A stretch of DNA of 64,000 nucleotides, from positions 558,001 to 622,000 of the forward strand of contig JAKUHH010000150.1 in NCBI GenBank assembly GCA_022701365.1, given 5' to 3'. This DNA comes from Mycocentrospora acerina (lineage: Eukaryota; Ascomycota; Dothideomycetes; Pleosporales). The notes beneath the pieces are model-generated. The model made no database searches, was not told the DNA's origin, and saw nothing but the letters and a program-made list of their open reading frames with translations. The translations under genes were made by a program, and so were the position numbers. How positions within the stretch are numbered: the stretch's first letter is position 1; every line of letters starts with the position of its first letter. Positions 31,344-43,863 of the stretch are shown here, in pieces.

Positions 31344-33583
31344 GTTGGACGTGGGTTGAAGGTGTGGATTTGACGGAGAATTTGGGGTGGAGCTTGAGCT
31401 TGGATGCGGTTCACCAAGGCTTCCGGATTGGGGCTGATAGCTTGGCAGGAGTGGGTCTTAACCTTGGATTCTTTACGACTGCTGTACATCTGCCGATACT
31501 CCTATTTCAATTCCGTATATATCGAGATTATACATAAATTGAAGCCTTTTGGTGACTAATTTTTTACTTATGATTTCTCGGAAATTGTCTCTAACATACA
31601 AAATATCTAACCCTACAACTTTTGCTCCTCATAACATACGATTTTGCAAGATACCAACCCTATCTCAGTGTCATTCATATCAAGTGATGCTATACTCTCG
31701 ATTTTTCCCTAAAAATATGGTGGCACCTCCCCAAACCCCTCCACCATCGGATCAAAGAATACATTGCTCCCATAAATCTTATGCACGTTTCATTTAATGC
31801 CAGAAGAATAGTTCTGCAAAGCTTCCTTGTCGCTTTTTACATATCCTTGAGAACGCAGGGGGTATAATAGGAGATATTCATTTCTCGAGAAGATCGAATA
31901 GTCATATGATATTACTTTAAATTGGAGAAGCGGGCGAGAGGATGATTGTGTGCTCCACGATGCCGAAGTGACAGCTAGCAGAGTATGTTTGGTTATTGGA
32001 GTAGTCAGGATATGGGATTGGGTGTTAAGTTTATTTGCTCGTGTTCTGGGATGAGGTGGCAGAAAGCAGAGAGGTGGAGTAAGACGTAAGGGCTATAAGA
32101 GTGGTGAGTTACTAGGCACTGCTACATACAGCGTATGTTCTGCCTGTATTACAAGGTGATTGCCAGCGATATGCACTATTATGTTGATAATGCTATGTTA
32201 AAGAATGATACTAACAAGTGGTGGTCAATCCTACCGACGACATTGCATGTGTCTCCGAAGCTTGACCTTGATGGTTCTCCAATGGGGTTAACATCAAACT
32301 AAACCTAATCATAAAGCGTCTGATCCTGGACCAAAAAAAAGAGATTGAATTGTACCACCATTCACAGAAAAACCCCGTCACACTTGCCTGCAATTTCGCA
32401 ACATACTGCCAAGTCACCACGCACACGACCACAAAGTTTAAGACTACTTTTAAGCTGAAACATCAAAAGATCAAGGGCAGATAGGAGGAGTGGTCCAAAG
32501 ATTGAGATTGGTCTCCTAAGTAGTCGAAGTATCAGGCAAGACAATTTTAAAAAAACACCGTCACAGTTTATTTGCAACCTCGGTGCATTTTCTACACACA
32601 TTTCATCCAAGTCGTCCCTCCTCCTCAATCTTGTCCCACATATGGATGTATCTTGTCCTTCCTACTGCTTCAGCGCCATAGACCAAATGCGCATGTTCCA
32701 CCGCTTTCATTCACACCTGCAGCTACCCACCGATCCTGTATCTTGGCCGCACAAGAGATCCTGTACAACCTGGTGGCACATACAGCCACTGCAAGGTCAA
32801 TGTGTCACTGAAATGAACGGGCTTGTGAGACTTGGGATCCGGGGGCTCCGGTTGGTGTCTTGGATCCAAGGAGCTAGGTTGAGTTTGGGGAGAGGCGGTT
32901 CCGAAGAATTGGGTGGTAGGTTGCACGGAGTGCGTAGTAATTGGATGGTGGCCAGATAGGTGGAAGCTGAGACCAGAGTGCTTGTGAGCGGGTGGAGGTG
33001 GGAAAAATTAAACGCTGACTTGTGGAGAAATAGAGGAGCCTGCAGAATTTTTACTAAAGCAGGTCTATTACAAAAATCTTTATGCAGTAGAGCAATTATT
33101 CAAGTAGAGAATATTCCTAGATACCCCCTGGATGTTGTGTTTTGTCACGAGGAGTTGAGCCATCATAGTAGCAACCTACTGCTTGGGGACAGCGCTACTG
33201 GAGATATGACAAGGAATGTATGTGAAGACTCTGACTCTTAAATGTATCTAATGGAGGACTAAAAATCTCCAAAAAAAACCTTTGCATGAGCATTTTGACA
33301 GAGTGAGCTTATACTTTGGGAATACAGTCATTGTTTGGATAGAAAACTATCTTACAAGCCTGTAATTCTAGTATCTATGAACTGGTTTATTGTCTCGCCA
33401 TTTTCATCAGTTCATCTTATGCAGATCATGTGAGGGGTTTCTACTCGACCCAGTTTAGGAGACTTGCTTCATATTGTTTTGAGGTCAAGTTTTTGTGGCT
33501 ACCCCAACTTGATATTTGATCAATATTGTTGAAAACGAGAAGGCAACGACAAGAGCGTCGTTTGGCATTATGTTCATAGCCGA
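31344..33583. other. Intergenic, about 2.2 kb
   Basis: Holds the promoter of the HotDog gene at its left end. The rest is AT-rich (31500-32350 and 33040-33580). ORFs are short and unrecognised. CCGTCACA followed by T/G-rich sequence appears twice (about 32377 and 32556) in a weak duplication. No RNA gene seen. Confidence 0.4.
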
Positions 33584-34024
33584 CTAATTTGAGGGGGCTA
33601 ATGTCGTCAAGTGGGCCAATATTGAAGACTCCAAGTTAAAATCAAATAAGTGTGGACATGCAGGAAACAACGTAGTGTTCTCCACTTTCTGCAACTGATA
33701 CAGTATTAATTGAGCGACTGCTAAATAAGGACCTACCCCGCCTGAACTGACTATCAAATTTCGCATAAAGGTTATTTCATGCTTATGCATCATTTGTTGC
33801 TCGACTGTTGTATCTAGAGGAAAATTTTCGCAAAAGAATACGAGCTGTAAAATGACAATACTTGGCACACACCAGATTGCCATTTTCGTCTTCGCAAAGC
33901 TGCCAAAGAAACGAGTATAGTTATCACGAAGAAGAAAGGTGAGTCCTATCTTGTAGCAGGTATCAAATTTAAACATACCATCAACCAACAATGCGCAGTT
34001 GTCGAATCCTACTTGCTCACTCAT
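33584..34024 (-). CDS. Possible small hypothetical gene
   Basis: An ATG at 34024 opens MSEQVGFDNCALLVDG, after which a GTATGT...GATAG stretch (about 33978-33944) could be an intron joining in frame to LTFLLRDNYTRFFGSF. The frame then stays open to 33584 through FMRNLIVSSGG, where a second GTAGGT...ATCAG intron is also possible. No domain recognised, AT-rich. It may be a decayed gene or chance frame; kept at low confidence because splice signals and frame agree at the first junction. Confidence 0.28.
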   Translation of the reverse strand: MSEQVGFDNCALLVDGMFKFDTCYKIGLTFLLRDNYTRFFGSFAKTKMAIWCVPSIVILQLVFFCENFPLDTTVEQQMMHKHEITFMRNLIVSSGGVGPYLAVAQLILYQLQKVENTTLFPACPHLFDFNLESSILAHLTTLAPSN

Positions 34025-37000
34025 TCGGCACTTTTCGTCTCATTGGAAATAGAGCCAACCCTCTCTCTCAGACAGCTTACCATCGACTCACAATACGAAA
34101 CTCTAATAACAGATGACACCAATTTCCTCTCCTATCTGTTCATTCTCGGACCAGGTTTTGTCCGAAAACCATGAAGGGCAGGCAAACCTACCAAGGAACA
34201 TTCAGATATCTCACAGTTAAAACGGATCCACGAGTAAGTTCGCATTGCTCACAACAGCACTACCTCATAAGTTGCAAACCCTCAGACAATCATTCAACTT
34301 ATTCCTTCGTCCATCAACTGCCAGACCACTCACTGCATACCCGTCTCACGCCTGCGTAACAGTAATACCGAGTTGTACAGCCTAGAAACCCGACTTTCGA
34401 TTATGCAGATTGGGAGATGTGCACGAAAATGATGTTTGATGCGCCGGTCATCTGTAGAACTATTCGGTGGGATTCTCGAACAGATTCCGGTAGCAAGTGA
34501 ACCCCTTACGGACGTACGATTTGTTCAGACAATACAGATAGAAGCGGCGGGGACCTCTAGGCGCTGGCTTCATGCTAACATATGAGCTAGACTGATTGAT
34601 AGTTTCGTTGCAGAAAGAAAGTACGAATTTGAACCGGTCGAGGTGGTTGGTCCGGCGGTGAGTGCGCGGGGGGCTGGTATGTACGCGATGGCAAAAGGTG
34701 TGCTCGTGTTATCGCGTCGATAGACAGTAGTCATTTCAGACCGGTAGTTTTTGTTCTGCTTCGATAGTGCAAGGTCGAAGTTCGCCAAGTATGGTACCAT
34801 GCAGGATGCAGCATTTGACAGCAGAGTTGGATCGCCAAGCTGAATGGTCATATGCACACGCACAAGTCAGCCTTGCAATAGGACGGTCGTCCATCCGTCA
34901 GAGGTTGTTGGTGGGTATTACTAGAACTGCACAAGATTGGTGGAAAGACATAATCACTAGAACAACCGATACAATGCAGACATGGTGGTCAGACAGCATG
35001 CTGACGTCATTCCAGAGGTGTAGGCGACAACGCTCGGCAGTGCACGAGGACGACGGACTGCAATAAGTAAAGAGCCTTCCGTCTTGACATTGTAAGCGGG
35101 GTTTAGATATCGTTGTTTCACCAGTCAAAAAACATGTGCACTGCGTGCCTCCCGTATATGCAACGGGGGGGCAGGTCGGGATGAAAACACGACCAAAAGC
35201 AACGTTTTTTTGTCTCCTAGTGACTTGCACTTGTCTGTCTGTGCTTCGGATTGTAAAACGTGTTGAAGGGCGCTTGTGAAAGCGAAGTACGAGCTTTTCG
35301 AAATGCCCATCGAATAGAATCGATGGGCAGGACGAAAAGGTCAGAAAAAGTAAAGGAATCATTGGTCTAGTTATGCAGGAAACCAGGATATGCAGCTATT
35401 CAAGGCCTCCCATGACCTGATCACTGCTGGTGGATGCAGCAAGCGAAGGGCAGAGTTACTTGTAGGAAGTACGGATAGCTGATTTGGAAGGTTGCTGCGA
35501 CGAGTGATGACACAACTATTCAAAGCTTGAGCATATTAACATGTTCGGTTATAACTGAGAAAAAGAAGCAGCTTCAACAGTAAAGAGCTTCGTTTGGTGA
35601 AACCCAGGGGGAGACGGTGCAAATCTTAGTCACATACGAATTCATGTCTGCCAAGCGCAAAAAAATTCTATCTTTTGCAATACAATACTGTAACAAAAGA
35701 GGGCTGGGGAAGAGGCATGGTGACTGCATTTTAAGAAGCACTACGTGTGTTGGCTGCATGAAAGATGCGTTTCCTCAAAAGTATCGAAGAACGAAGCGCG
35801 TACCACGAGACCACTACTCGCGGAGGGGCTTGACTTTCCGAGAATCCAGCAACTGGGGATACCCTTCCACGCCAGCAGCTGAGCATAAAGACGGAACTCA
35901 GCCAATCCCCAAATCACTTCCCTGCGTACATCTCGATCCGGGGTCTGCACGCTCCAACCGCGGGATGGCTTATGGTGGCGCTTGCCTAGTCCAGCGGGCA
36001 CAACGACTGGCATGGTGGTGGTAAAGGTCAAGTCTTGTGAACGATCAACGGGATCCTCAAATAAAGTCAGGATGCTGGCGTCCGCCACAAAGACTTGTGC
36101 CTGTGGAAGCTTTCCTCTGACGCAGGTACAGCTTTGCACACGTTAGGCTTTCACAATGGGCTTGCGGGCACGGTTTGGTCAGCTCAGAGAAGACAGCTCC
36201 CCCACTTGCAAGGTGTTACAGCTTCCGAAAAGGTGTTACGATTTGAGAGGAGGGGTTAATTCCCAACGAGCAAGGAGCGTTAAAAGAGCCGATTGATGAC
36301 TGATGCAGTAGGGAGCTTGAGTTGGCTAAGGCATCCTGTGCGGCGAGGCATCTGATTGCGACCCCAATCAGCAAAGTCGGGGAGATTGTCGACTAATCAA
36401 ATTTGACCGAATCGCGAGGATTAACTCCAACGTGCTTTGGCGCAGTTGCGTTGTGCAGCAGTTTTGGGCAGGGCTAGGCGAAAGACTGTCAATGCTGATG
36501 CGCTAGGACCAGGGAAAATCAACACAATGAAGACTGCACCATGCAGGAGAAGCTGTAGCCGAGATGATTGTTGTTAGTGCAGGACCATCGGATGCATGCA
36601 CTCGTGGCGCAGCCTAGCAGACAGCATGATTCATTGAAAGGCTAACAGGCCTCCCTTACTCGGGAACTGCAAACTTTGATCGTGGTCCTGGCGTCGTTTG
36701 GTCTGGCCGTGTGGGGTGCAGGATGGATAAATGAGTCTACAATGGTCTGGGCAGGCCGCACGGTGAAGAGTCTTCAAACATATCCTGCTCTGGAGAGTGA
36801 TTAATGTTCAAGGTGTAGTCTTGGCTAAGCAGGAGCAGCTGACCTGATGATTGTATATGAGCAGTTACGAGAGAGTGGGCCAAGTTACTTTGTGCCGGCA
36901 GCACGATGTCCCGGCAGCGTGGTTGGGCGCCGTCGGTTCGAAGCGCGATGCTTCCGATCAACACTGGGCTCGAGATGGCAAAGCTTGATATTTACACATG

Positions 37001-37452
37001 CGCTAGATGTGCAACCGCGAAGCAGCTAGGTTACGCAGCTCGCGTGTCAAATCGACTACTCGGGCGCTCCGAATGCTTAGATCGTGGGATCTGGTGGACA
37101 ACGGGCAAGATGCTAGCGTGGTAGCAGGTGGAGGTGGCCATGAGTATGTCTTGAACTGCGTGATGAGATGAATTGCGAGGAAGAATGCAACCAAGGACAG
37201 ATGACACGTCCTGATCAGAAGCGGTTCCAGATATTGACGGTTGGCGCCTTTAGGGGAAGAGCTGAAAGTTGGTCGCGACAATCTCGGTTAGCTATTGGAC
37301 AAGGCTGAAGACTATTGTTATGACGACATGGTAGAACCGTACGGATAAGGCAAACATGGTCGATCCGCTAGTCGCCATCAAATAAACTACCTTCCGATAG
37401 ACAGACAGCTTGAATTGGTTTCAGCGAAATAGCAGCTTGGCGGAAAAAGGCC

Positions 37453-37473
37453 TCCTGAATCCTGAATCCTGAC
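37453..37473 (+). repeat. Short tandem repeat TCCTGAA x3
   Basis: TCCTGAA occurs three times in a row, the last copy ending TCCTGAC. Minor local duplication. Confidence 0.7.
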
Positions 37474-38990
37474 AGCTGGACATTTGTGATGCGAACTCTA
37501 GAAAGTGCACATCGCACTGTCGGTGGTCTCTGGCAAGCGCCGGAGGACCTGTTTTAGTGAGACTGCATCGCTTATTGGGATTTTTGATTGGGCAGAGCTG
37601 TCCAGGATGGCAGCAAAGCTGTGGTGTGCTGCGTGACGAAGCAAAGTCAAGATGGAAAAGGAACATGACGGTCACAGGCTGCGACGCGTTGAGCGCGCCT
37701 GTTCATGCCGATCGCACAGCAGATATCAACACCGCGAAATGCTGTCGGGAGCTAAACAGCCTGGGATACCCAAAGTCACAGACGCCTGCCGCGACCCCAG
37801 ACAGTTGGGGAGCAGCAAGCCAAAAAGCCTCTCTCTCCACAGGGCGCTGAAGGAGCCGGGCTGCGGCTGCGGCTGCGATCTCTGCACACTCTTAGCCCTG
37901 CGTCACGCCTCAGCAAGCGTGACGCCAGTATGCCCACAAGCGTGGTTCGTGGCAGCAGCCTTGGTAAGCCCGCCCGAGCTGAGGTGCAGAATTATCGACG
38001 GCCTCGATCCACGACGGCATCGTTCCCAGTTCCGTGTCACTCTACTTTTCCATCAATCTGCCCGAATGACCATGCCGTCGGAAGACGACACAGCACGCGC
38101 AGGACCACGCCGAGCAATGCACTACCTATGCAGCCGGCAACGTTCATGGCCGTGTCTTTTGCACAGCAACCGTCAGCGAGGGGCTGCCAAGCGCGTTGTG
38201 CGCCTATGAGCGATGCTGCTCGCTCCCAGACAGTAGACGTTGTGTTGATTGTGGATACCTGGAGCCCAAGGCACAAACGCGGCACCAGACGCGCGCAACG
38301 CGAACCGAAGAGTGGCTAAAATGTGTTTCCACGTGGGAATCCGGCAGTCCAGGAGGTGTGCAATGCACCGATGCTGGCCTGAGCGAGATTGAGGGGGACG
38401 TGTTGCCCACGACACGCCTTTCCTCTTGGGAATGCTCCAGCAACGCAAATGTGCCGCGGGCAATAAAACATGCTCGCAACTAATTATAGACGTCATCAAG
38501 GGGCAGAAAACAAACAATTCCACGTTTCCGAGTCAAAAAGTAATCCCTCCAGAAGGGAGGTGCGGTGTTCAATTTGGGATGCAACAGCATTCTGCAGAGA
38601 ACGGGATGTGTGCCCGTCATGGTCCGCCCAGCTGGCAACTTGCGCGCGCGCGCTCTCTGCCTACGCCATGTCGAACATGTCCCTAAGCGCGGAACACCTC
38701 AGGCGGCCTATCGTTCCATCATGTGCAGCTCGCACTTGTTTACAGACTGGGCTAGTGCCTGTTGTCAGCCATCTGCTAGGCCGGGAGTGGAACTAGCACG
38801 GCGCCGTCCTGGTGAGCAGGATTGGTCGCCGAAGCAGGCGAGCACTGACCACTGCGAGAGGAGGTTTGGTGGAACTGTGTAAATGCAGCGTCATATCTGT
38901 GTCAAGCGCTCATTTCTTGCTTCAGAGCGCTTCACCGTGCCGTCAGTGTGCGATCGGCACTGCTAGCACAGGGACTGGCTGCTTGTTAAC

Positions 38991-39024
38991 GGCAGGCTTG
39001 GGCAGGCTTGGGCAGGCTTGGGCA
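38991..39024 (+). repeat. 10-bp tandem repeat
   Basis: GGCAGGCTTG is repeated three times perfectly and followed by GGCA. It lies in the upstream region of the nsdC-like gene; no function inferred. Confidence 0.85.
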
Positions 39025-40710
39025 AAGAGGGCATGGGTGTCTCTCAAGTCTGGCTTTGTCTCTGCCACGGCGCTTTCTGGGCCAGACCATTTGTCTGTGC
39101 AGTCGTAGTGGCATGCCTAGCTGGCGCCAGTCCCGACACATGCTAGGATCTCACAGAGACCCTCACCCTTGGTACGTTGGAAAACAAAGGTCTTCTCCCT
39201 ATTGCCTGTTGTCGTGCCGCCATTCTTGGTCCAGGGCCGTGACCGAGTCGATCCAAATGAGAACAAAAGCACCCTCCGCGTCATCATCACACACAAGCAG
39301 TCGGGACGGGGGCAACAAAGTTACCATGTGTCTCGGAGTCATCCCAGCGACCTGATAATGAAAGGTCTATTCACTCGCGGGCCGGCGCAAGCGACAGCTC
39401 CTCCACTGTGCTGGTCCAAGCCGTCCCGCACGCCAGCTGCGTCGGACACACGAACGGGGTCTGGCTGTGGGTGGGTGCTTCACCCCAGCACGCATCGTCT
39501 GCAGACCCCTGTCCGTTGTCTATTCTCTGAACCCACGCCTGAACGGTGTGCTTCATCGTCCATTCGTTGAATTGCTTCTGCCGTGCCTCGTCTGTATTGC
39601 CTGGAAGTGTCAAAGTGCGCCCGAGGATAGCGCTCCCTCCCGCTCACCTGAGGCCAGCTCTCGTGCCTTTTTGTGCCATTGCTCATCTCCCGATCCAGAT
39701 TCTTCAAGACGCTCGGACAAACCCTATCGCCCGGTTGAGCCCTTGATGCTCTTGAAGCCCCAGTGTGCCAGTCAGCCACGCGCACCCCCAGCCCTGACAC
39801 TCTTAGCCCGCCATACATATACGTGAGGGCCACCGCTCCACACTCTTGCGGAACCAGAGCCTTTAGCCCACTTGAGATTCAGCCCTCTCCGCCATTACTC
39901 CTCTAGGGCGCCCAGGTACTGAGCTTAACACAGAGTGATCGCCACTCCACACGCCTCAAACACCACCACAAGGCTTCTCTATCCCCCGCCAAACAATCAG
40001 TAGGCCTGCGTCGCCAACGTGCAACACCAGATTTTGCAAGACCGCCCTGGTAAACCACAACAATTCCACCTCTGCCTGTATCTCCATCTCATTCAGGAAG
40101 GCGCCACTACTCTCAGTGCCGTGGATCCAGTCCAAGCAGTTTGTCTGTTAACCAACCTGGAGCTTTTTTCCCATCCGTCAGTTTCTCAATCTCGTGCAAC
40201 TGCCTCAGTAGCACTGCGTCTGCGCAACCAGGAACTCGGGCTCTACCGAACACGCCGCATTCGAGGTCACCACAGTTCCACGGGTACCTTCTTTTGCCTC
40301 TTGTACGCCCTGAACTCGGCCTACGACAACCAGCACCACCAATTCTGCCCAGTGACTGAGACTTTCTTAAGACTTTCGGACAGAACGGGTTTTGTGTTCG
40401 CAGAATACCCTCCTCAACATACTCTTCTCAACGCCTTGTGCATATCATCAGCACTTTGTCCTACTCCTCAAGAGCACCTACCTCTGTTTCATCAATACTC
40501 TCGGCTGTAATTAGCCAGTTGCCCTTCGTGGACCGCCCAGCGCCTTCAGAGGGGCTTTATTGGTCTGGTACTCGTCTCTCAACTCCTCCTTTTGTAGCGT
40601 CAAAGCTGCAGTCCCTTCCATCCCCTCCTTCATCCGAGGCTGGTAGGTCGTCAAGACCTCACAGCAACACAACCGCCAACGTGGCTGCTGCAGTGGCGCA
40701 TCCGACTTCC

Positions 40711-42018
40711 ATGCATCCTGGGTCTGACCCAATGGGTGCACCTCCTAGCTTTGCGGCGCGGAGGCCTCACGCTGCTCAGTTGGGCAGCTTCGAACTTCCT
40801 CCTCCACCAATGCACAAGTATCCATTCCACCATAGTGTTCCTGCGTCTCAGTCGTCACATACACCGACGACCATTGCTAGTGTTGGCAACCTGCTTACAC
40901 CGCCAAATACCGTTTCTGGTGATATGATCAGTCCGTCATCGAGACTCCCGACATCGACAACAATGCCCTACTCTAACGGAAACTACATTTACTCCCCACC
41001 AGCACAAGGATCGACGCACTATAGCTACCCCCCCGCTCACCATCACCAAAATCAATATGGTCAAGCCCGAGGAGGTACGTTTGCTCCACTTCGCAGTGAG
41101 CGTCAGCCTGGACACGACGACTTACTTCGCAAAGGACTGAACCCTCCACCGTATGAGATGAATCACCAACTGCCGCCATTTACGCCCTCATCAAACGGTT
41201 CCAGCATGTCCTCGGTGTCTTCGCAGCCTCATCATCATCACATGATGAGCCAGCAATCTCCTGTATCGACGACAGCACCCCAGCAATCTCCTGCACTGGC
41301 CCATGATTCTTTTAGGCAACCACATCCGCCAACGCCAACATACAACTACCAACCGTCCGGTGCGCCCCAACACTCCAATTTTTCGTACTCGACTGCTCCA
41401 TCGCCGAGTTTGCAACAGCACAGCCCAATCAGCGCGGGAGGCTCCATGCCAAGGATGTCACCAGCAGTATCGCAAGGTCCAATTCCATCTATACCATCGA
41501 GCCACCAAGCTCAATCAGCATACTCCTACCAACGACCTCCTCCAGCATACTCTCCAGGCTCAGCGCCCGTTTTCTCGAACGTACAGAACCCCAATGGCCA
41601 ACTCTCTCTAGTTGGAGTACATCCTGGTATGATGCCTGGTTTCAACAGTGGACATGCTGCAGCGATGCCCCACTTCATGGGACATCCTTCTCATCAGCCG
41701 GCACCTGTGAACGACAGGCCATTCAAGTGTGATCAATGTCCACAAAGTTTCAATAGGAATCATGATCTGAAGCGCCACAAGAGGATCCATCTAGCAGTTA
41801 AGCCCTTCCCTTGTAACCACTGTGATAAGAGCTTCTCTAGGAAGGATGCACTTAAGGTATGTACTATCCATCTATTTCAGCCAGGCACAATATTAACAAT
41901 CCATCAGCGCCATATTCTTGTAAAAGGTTGCGGCAAGATCGCCTCTTCCAATGACGACGTCAAGCGGGAAAGTAACTCTCCCGACCACAACACCGATGCG
42001 CCCAAAAAGATGATTTAG
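40711..42018 (+). CDS. nsdC: C2H2/C2HC zinc finger transcription factor, NsdC-like
   Basis: Nuclear transcription factor; NsdC of Aspergillus is required for sexual development. Exons 40711-41856 and 41908-42018 give 418 residues from the first ATG. Residues about 1-335 are low-complexity, rich in Pro, Ser, Gln and His. The DNA-binding region begins near residue 338: finger 1 has CDQC...HDLKRHKRIH, finger 2 has CNHCDKSFSRKDALK, continued across the intron by RHILVKGC. This makes the C2H2 plus C2HC arrangement described for NsdC. The tail (KRESNSPDHNTDAPKKMI) is short. The frame is open for 90 codons before the ATG and reads like real protein (LQSLPSPPSSEAGRSSRP), so the N-terminus may be longer through an upstream exon or a non-ATG start. 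The NsdC name rests on finger similarity only. Confidence 0.82.
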   Translation: MHPGSDPMGAPPSFAARRPHAAQLGSFELPPPPMHKYPFHHSVPASQSSHTPTTIASVGNLLTPPNTVSGDMISPSSRLPTSTTMPYSNGNYIYSPPAQGSTHYSYPPAHHHQNQYGQARGGTFAPLRSERQPGHDDLLRKGLNPPPYEMNHQLPPFTPSSNGSSMSSVSSQPHHHHMMSQQSPVSTTAPQQSPALAHDSFRQPHPPTPTYNYQPSGAPQHSNFSYSTAPSPSLQQHSPISAGGSMPRMSPAVSQGPIPSIPSSHQAQSAYSYQRPPPAYSPGSAPVFSNVQNPNGQLSLVGVHPGMMPGFNSGHAAAMPHFMGHPSHQPAPVNDRPFKCDQCPQSFNRNHDLKRHKRIHLAVKPFPCNHCDKSFSRKDALKVCTIHLFQPGTILTIHQRHILVKGCGKIASSNDDVKRESNSPDHNTDAPKKMI

Positions 42019-43863
42019 AGTCACATGTGCTCGATTCGATACTTTCTTGGCAGAAGCTTTCGGTCAAGTCTTCACCGCCCCTGTATTAAATACCCTTTTT
42101 GTGTACTGTTGGTTTCGGCGCACTTTCTTACGAAACCCAATACCTTCGCTGCACGTATTACGCTACGATCTTATGCCTGCTTTTTCTTGGATTACCCTTC
42201 GGACCCCGGCCGGAAATATTTGTCAAAGGAGTTTTGGATCTGTTTGTTCTTTTGCGCCTTTTTGTTTGCTTTTTTTCCTTTCCACGAATGCGGATACCTC
42301 TTAGTTTGTTTTTTGTTGAGATAAGTAGCTTAGGTTTCTGTGTTGGACATGCGCAGGGGTTGCGCAGGAATGTGTGGTGTCGCTGCACTCGCCAAATCGA
42401 CGCGGGAATGCGCGAGGCTTCTGGTTCATGGGTATGAGTGTATGGAAGATTCGGTGTAATGTTTTTTAATCGCACGCTTCTCCTGAATGGCTAGTTTGTG
42501 TGACACCAGACGTAAGAAGGGGAATTAAAACGCGAGAAAGAAATGAAATCAAGATATTGTCGCTACTTTTTGAAGGTATAACTGCATCATCTCGAGTCGT
42601 TTGTGTATACGTGAGTATTCCAGTACATGTGCTTGACCTGAAGATATCAACGATGAGTGTGTGCAAGTCTCGATAGAGTGGACGCTGCGTTAAGGTTATT
42701 TACAATCCGCTAATTGCGCGCATCGATCGATCCATCTGCGGATGATGCCGGTAGATTGTGACTCTTCATTTGATCGTCCCAACTTCCCTCATCTCACATC
42801 ACTCCAGGCAAGAGTAGCAAGCAAATACAGTCGGACGACATTGTGTCTTCAAATAAAAACGGTTGATCACAAAAGTTTATCGTTGTTTCCAGCGCAGTGG
42901 TTTGTCCATTGTTATTCACCCCGCGCATCCTCTTTACGTGCCATTTTCCGCTTGAAACGTACAACAGTGATCGGCAGTCGCTCTGCTGATTTCTTTCATG
43001 CTCAATATGTGCTTCAACTAGGTGAAAGAGGAGCAAGATTCAACATAGCTACCAGAGATAGCTTCAATAATATAAGTGAAGAAAGAGAAACAAAGATGGT
43101 GTCAACAGTGACCACCTAGACCGAAGATGCTACCTGTAGACCGAATGTGGTAGAATGGCAGGTACAGACAGAATCCATGCTCTCCTTTCACTTTTTCGCC
43201 ATCTTCCCGTCTAATTGTTTCCTGTAATGGCTCATCCCTCTCGTTGTTTTTCGGATAACGAAACAACACATACTCTTCCACCCCCCCGGGACTCACAGAC
43301 TCGTCTGTACGCATTGCACGGATATTTGTATCCTCTCGCCTTGCACAAGTTGCAGTATCTACTTGCCTGGCTGTTTTGAGGGGTGCCTTCTCCCCATCGT
43401 TTGCAATCGACGTGCTCTTTCCCACCTAAACAAAAGCCCGTGCACAACACCCCCTCCTCCCTCAACACCGCGTCCTCAAGCATATGCAAAACACCATTGT
43501 ATGCATCGAACACCTGTTAGATTTTTGGACGCCGAGTAGAGTCAGTCGAAGCTATACAGCTGGCCGCCCCTCCTTTACCGGCTCTTCGTCAGTCAGCTCA
43601 GACGCAACCGCATGTTGGACGGATATAGGTCTACAGTACATATACGACAACAACAACAAGATAGTTGGCGGATCATGGCAAAAATATAAGACTACGGCAC
43701 GAAGATATCGGGTCCAGTCCTTATAGCAGCACTGCTCGTCTGTTACTGCTCACTCTTAGCCAGTAAATTTTGACCTATCCTCGTACCTGTCTATCGAGAT
43801 ACTGTCTGCACAAGTCGAGTAGTCCTGCCTTGGCCACTGTAAACTTGTGCCCATACGATTATC
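42019..43863. other. Intergenic, about 1.8 kb
   Basis: Begins with the T-rich 3' region of the nsdC-like gene (TTTGTTTGCTTTTTTTCC near 42265) and ends with the promoter and leader of the kinase gene. No coding sequence recognised on either strand. Confidence 0.5.

Larger units (their letters stand above)
34025..40710. other. Long gene-poor stretch ahead of the nsdC-like gene
   Basis: About 6.7 kb with no convincing gene. ORFs on both strands overlap and carry no family sequence. Notable: an imperfect palindrome GAAATGCCCATCGAATAGAATCG..GGGC (35300-35326), a 10-bp tandem repeat at 38991-39024, and a 962-nt run without any plus-strand ATG (39749-40710) that is pyrimidine-rich (CTCCACACG, TCCACCTCTGCC) and looks like a very long 5' leader. 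Developmental transcription factors of fungi often have long promoters and leaders; an upstream exon or ncRNA cannot be excluded. Confidence 0.45.

Noticed and set aside
35617..36139. Overlapping ORFs of 135 and 132 codons
   Set aside because: Opposite-strand overlapping frames without homology-like features or codon pattern; probably chance.
37421..39833. Many 80-185 codon ORFs in the nsdC-like upstream region
   Set aside because: All frames on both strands are similarly open, which points to base composition rather than genes; no motif or splice structure supports any.
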